NCBI GenBank assembly: GCA_913775525.1 | Contig: CAJYLH010000017.1 | Location: forward strand, 35,968-99,967 | Direction: 5' to 3' | DNA: 64,000 nt | From: an uncultured Chryseobacterium sp. | GTDB taxonomy: Bacteria > Bacteroidota > Bacteroidia > Flavobacteriales > Weeksellaceae | Shown: piece after piece, positions 61,391 through 64,000 of the stretch | How positions within the stretch are numbered: position 1 is the stretch's first letter | Layout of the letters: every line of letters begins with the position of its first letter | Translations under genes and position numbers: made by a program | Notes under the pieces: model-generated | The model's input: only the letters and a program-made list of their open reading frames with translations | Told to the model about the DNA's origin: nothing | Databases searched by the model: none

Positions 61391-62899
61391 ATGGAGATGA
61401 CCTATTTGATTATCGGATGTATTGCAGGAGGGATTACCGGCGCTGTTGTGGCCTATTTTGCGCTGAAATCGGCCATGATTTCACGAGGCTCCTATGATAC
61501 CCTGAACAGCATATATATTAAAAGCCATTCTGACCTGGAAAATTCACAGCTGAAAATACAGGAACTGGTACAGAACGCCAACAGGGAAAAAGAGCTTATG
61601 CAGCAGCAGGCTGACCTGATGAGTGACCTGAAAAATGAGCTGGCAAAAATTTCTGCCGAACACGCCTCGCTGAATATCCAGTTTCAGGAACAGAAGCAGG
61701 CAGGGCTGAAGCAGGTTTCCCAGATTGACAATCTGCTGACTGAAAAGCAGGCTATCTTTGCGAAAAATGCTGAGCTTTCCGCCATCAACGAAAGCCTGCA
61801 GCAATCCCTGGAAACCCAGAAAAAAGAAATTGCAAAAATACAGGACGAAGCGAAACTTCAGTTTGAAAACCTGGCGAGTAAAATCCTGGAGGAGAAGACA
61901 GAAAAGTTTACGCTTCTTAATCAAAACAACCTGAAAACCATCCTTGAGCCTTTCCAGGAAAAGATCAATGACCTTAAGAACCGTGTCAATGAAGCGTATG
62001 AGAAAGAAAATAAGGAGCGTTTTTCATTAGCTGAAAAAGTAAAGGAACTGGCGGAACTAAACCAGCAGATTTCCGAAGATGCCAAGAAACTGACGCGCGC
62101 GCTAAAAGGTGAGAGCAAAACCCAGGGAAACTGGGGTGAAATGATCCTGGAGAGCATCCTTGAGAAGTCAGGACTGACAAAAGGTCAGGAATATTTCCTT
62201 GAGCATGAGCTCCGGGATGGGGACAACAAAGCACTGTTCTCGGAATTTTCCGGTAAAAAAATGAGGCCGGATGCCGTCGTAAAATATCCGGATGAAAGAA
62301 ACGTCATTATAGATTCCAAGGTTTCCCTGACTGCATTTACGGAACTGGTGGATGAAACGGATCAGGATGTGTATATCATCAAACTGAACCAGCACCTGTC
62401 ATCCATTAAGAACCACATTCAGCAACTGAGCCAGAAAGCCTATGACGATTATGGAAAATCCCTGGATTTTGTGATGATGTTCATTCCAAGTGAACCGGCT
62501 TACATTGCTGCAATGCAGGCAGACCAAAACCTTTGGAACTATGCTTATGACAGAAGGATCCTGCTGCTTAACCCAAGCAATCTGATCACTTCCCTGAAGC
62601 TGATTGCGGACCTATGGAAGCGTGAATACCAGAACAGGAATTCCATGGAGATCGCAGATCGCGGTGCGAAGCTGTATGACAAATTTGTCGGGTTCATTGA
62701 AAACCTGGAAAAAGTAGGCAAGAACCTTGATTTGGCCAAGAACTTTTACAATGATGCCTACAAACAGCTTTCCACCGGGAATGATAATCTGGTGATCCAG
62801 ACCCAGAAGCTCAAGTCACTGGGGATTAAGAATAAAAAGGAATTACCGCAAAGCCTTATTGACAGTGCTTATATATCAGGGATACTGCCAGAAGAATAA
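61391..62899 (+). CDS. rmuC: DNA recombination protein RmuC
   Basis: 502 residues. One membrane helix at the N-terminus (LIIGCIAGGITGAVVAYFAL), a long coiled coil (about 40-210), then the RmuC nuclease-like domain with GNWGEMILESILEKSGLTKG, RPDAVVKYPDERNVIIDSKV (PD-(D/E)xK-like Asp and Lys) and FVMMFIPSEPAYIAAM. It limits inversions at short inverted repeats in E. coli. An ATG two codons further (GAG ATG) is also possible. A terminator separates it from the next gene. Confidence 0.93.
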   Translation: MEMTYLIIGCIAGGITGAVVAYFALKSAMISRGSYDTLNSIYIKSHSDLENSQLKIQELVQNANREKELMQQQADLMSDLKNELAKISAEHASLNIQFQEQKQAGLKQVSQIDNLLTEKQAIFAKNAELSAINESLQQSLETQKKEIAKIQDEAKLQFENLASKILEEKTEKFTLLNQNNLKTILEPFQEKINDLKNRVNEAYEKENKERFSLAEKVKELAELNQQISEDAKKLTRALKGESKTQGNWGEMILESILEKSGLTKGQEYFLEHELRDGDNKALFSEFSGKKMRPDAVVKYPDERNVIIDSKVSLTAFTELVDETDQDVYIIKLNQHLSSIKNHIQQLSQKAYDDYGKSLDFVMMFIPSEPAYIAAMQADQNLWNYAYDRRILLLNPSNLITSLKLIADLWKREYQNRNSMEIADRGAKLYDKFVGFIENLEKVGKNLDLAKNFYNDAYKQLSTGNDNLVIQTQKLKSLGIKNKKELPQSLIDSAYISGILPEE

Positions 62900-62918
62900 A
62901 CAACGTTTATATACTGTG

Positions 62919-62943
62919 ATGTCCGGCTGGTCCGGACATTTTT
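62919..62943 (+). terminator. Terminator of rmuC
   Basis: ATGTCCGG / CCGGACAT, an 8-bp GC-rich stem with loop CTGGT, followed by TTTT. Confidence 0.8.
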
Positions 62944-62981
62944 GTTGAGGAATACCTTTACGGATACTCATATTTTTTGTA

Positions 62982-62989
62982 TAATTTTG
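62982..62989 (+). promoter_or_regulatory. -7 promoter element directly before the TrmH-like gene
   Basis: TAATTTTG followed by C, full TAnnTTTG match, ending 4 nt before the ATG; predicts a leaderless mRNA. Confidence 0.45.
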
Positions 62990-62993
62990 CAGC

Positions 62994-63770
62994 ATGCTCA
63001 TAGAAAGTTTACAAAACGATAAGATAAAAAATATATCCCGTCTGCTTACCGATAACCGGTTCCGCAAGAAATCCGGGCTTTTCACAGTGGAAGGCCAGCA
63101 GGAAAATGAACGTGCCATTCAATATGCATACGAGCCTACAGAATTTTTCATCTGTGAGCCTATCTTTAAAGGAAATGTTCCCCGATCCGGAAAAATCCAT
63201 TATGTAAGTGACAAAGTCTATGAGAAAATCGCATACCGTGGAACATCAGAAGGCATTATTGGCGTTTATGAAACCAAAGAACCAGCACTTGCTTCATTTG
63301 CGCCTGGCGATCAGTCTACCGTAATTGTTGTGGAAGGCATTGAAAAACCGGGCAACCTGGGCGCTATCCTGAGAAGCTGCGAAGCATTCGGGATTGATGC
63401 GCTGATCGTAACGGATGGAAAAACGGATTTTTACAATCCCAACGTTATCCGCTCCAGTGTAGGATGCCTGTTCGGAATGCAGGTTTTTCAGGCCGGAAAT
63501 GCTGAAGTTCTGGAATTCCTGCACAACAATCGCTTTAATCTGTATACGACCCTGATGGATGAGACGGCCGAAGATATCTATATCAGGGATTTCAGGCAGA
63601 AATCTGCGGTCCTTTTCGGCACGGAACATTCCGGGTTAAGTGAGTTCTGGATCGGGAAAGGAAAAAACACACTGATCCCGATGGCCGGAAGTATCGACTC
63701 ACTGAACCTCAGCAATGCAGTTGCCATAACCTGCTATGAAGCCTTAAGGCAAAAGAAGCAACAGTCTTAG
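62994..63770 (+). CDS. TrmH/SpoU family RNA 2'-O-methyltransferase
   Basis: 258 residues. An N-terminal substrate-binding part (about 1-95) is followed by the knotted SPOUT domain with all three motifs: VVEGIEKPGNLGAILRSCEA (motif 1), VLFGTEHSGLSEFW (motif 2) and IPMAGSIDSLNLSNAVAITC (motif 3, the knot). The conserved Asn and Arg of motif 1 are present. It methylates ribose in rRNA or tRNA; which site (for example the RlmB G2251 position) cannot be fixed from sequence alone. The insertion sequence begins about 100 bp downstream. Confidence 0.9.
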   Translation: MLIESLQNDKIKNISRLLTDNRFRKKSGLFTVEGQQENERAIQYAYEPTEFFICEPIFKGNVPRSGKIHYVSDKVYEKIAYRGTSEGIIGVYETKEPALASFAPGDQSTVIVVEGIEKPGNLGAILRSCEAFGIDALIVTDGKTDFYNPNVIRSSVGCLFGMQVFQAGNAEVLEFLHNNRFNLYTTLMDETAEDIYIRDFRQKSAVLFGTEHSGLSEFWIGKGKNTLIPMAGSIDSLNLSNAVAITCYEALRQKKQQS

Positions 63771-63914
63771 AAATAGATATACATCAGCTAATAGTCGAAT
63801 GCATATCATTTTCGGTATACGACAGAATAGTGGTAGAATCTGATTCAACCTGTGCCTCTTTAAACGTTACAGGGGATCAGTCTCAAAAGTTGGGGGGGAT
63901 ATTTTTAGTTGGTG

Positions 63915-63922
63915 TATCTTTG
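63915..63922 (+). promoter_or_regulatory. -7 promoter element of the transposase gene
   Basis: TATCTTTG, full TAnnTTTG match, ending 4 nt before the ATG of the transposase fragment. Confidence 0.4.
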
Positions 63923-63926
63923 TGTT

Positions 63927-64000
63927 ATGGTAAGCGATCACGAACTACTTAAATTATTACTTCCTGAATTTTTAGTGGAACACTTTAATATTCTCAAAGC
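63927..64000 (+). CDS. Partial ISAon1-family transposase, N-terminal region
   Basis: The visible codons give MVSDHELLKLLLPEFLVEHF, then NILKA to the window edge. This is the typical opening of ISAon1-type transposase N-terminal proteins, which are frequent in Chryseobacterium; I recognise it by its start, not by a search. The rest of the gene lies outside. It follows the TrmH-like gene in the same direction, 156 bp away. Confidence 0.65.
   Translation, partial: MVSDHELLKLLLPEFLVEHFNILK

Larger units (their letters stand above)
63872..64000 (+). mobile_element. Left end of an ISAon1-type insertion sequence (cut by window edge)
   Basis: The transposase reading frame below begins at 63927. The preceding stretch has AGGGGATCAGTCTCAAAAG and TTGGGGGGG, which could be the left inverted repeat; the true boundary cannot be set without the right end. 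Confidence 0.5.

Overview
The window is a chromosomal segment of a member of the Bacteroidota, most likely a Chryseobacterium-like flavobacterium (Weeksellaceae). The evidence: a GLPGLI-family protein, an OmpA protein with thrombospondin type-3 repeats, a CtlX/DDAH pair, an ISAon1-type transposase start, promoters of the flavobacterial form TTTG-N19..22-TAnnTTTG in place of -35/-10 boxes, almost no Shine-Dalgarno sequences, and low to moderate GC. The assignment rests on my recognition of protein families, not on a search.

Layout. 1-3.6 kb: a membrane-protein operon (DUF4350-like, DUF4129, a multi-pass protein, SpoIIM-like) diverging from an RDD protein, followed by an array of about 95-bp tandem repeats (3.6-4.0 kb). 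4-9 kb: GNAT enzyme, glycosyltransferase plus LpxH-like phosphoesterase (overlapping genes), YebC, OmpA, SmpB. 9-24.5 kb: ABC-F, GH13 amylase, RecJ, NadD, DUF3817, a surface lipoprotein, an outer-membrane barrel protein, an esterase-like lipoprotein, GH43, CtlX and DDAH. 24.7-27.6 kb: a small double-glycine peptide, citrate synthase, enolase. 27.7-32.5 kb: an accessory block with a NarL-type two-component system, a CHAP hydrolase without signal peptide, a small membrane protein, a lipoprotein and two very AT-rich orphan genes.

33.1-47.1 kb is the S10-spc-alpha ribosomal super-operon on the minus strand (rplC to rplQ, with secY, infA, rpoA). Two genes here, rpmJ and rpmD, are easily missed because they are short. 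47.4-53 kb is an insertion of five non-ribosomal genes that separates rplC from rpsJ. The str operon (rpsL-rpsG-fusA-rpsJ) follows at 53.1-56.5 kb, with its own promoter and terminator. 56.6-64 kb: a GT-C-like membrane glycosyltransferase, Dps, nicotinate phosphoribosyltransferase, a second double-glycine peptide, an SGNH hydrolase, RmuC, a TrmH-type methyltransferase and the left end of an insertion sequence cut by the window edge.

Most of the window is housekeeping. The parts that deserve a second look are the two-component/CHAP/small-membrane/lipoprotein block (possibly a regulated lysis-like cassette), the three-gene secreted locus inside the ribosomal region, the orphan double-glycine peptides, the tandem repeat array, hairpins inside the ribosomal operon, and a set of genes whose -7 promoter element sits exactly 4 nt before the ATG, predicting leaderless mRNAs. 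I saw no tRNA, rRNA, tmRNA or CRISPR array.
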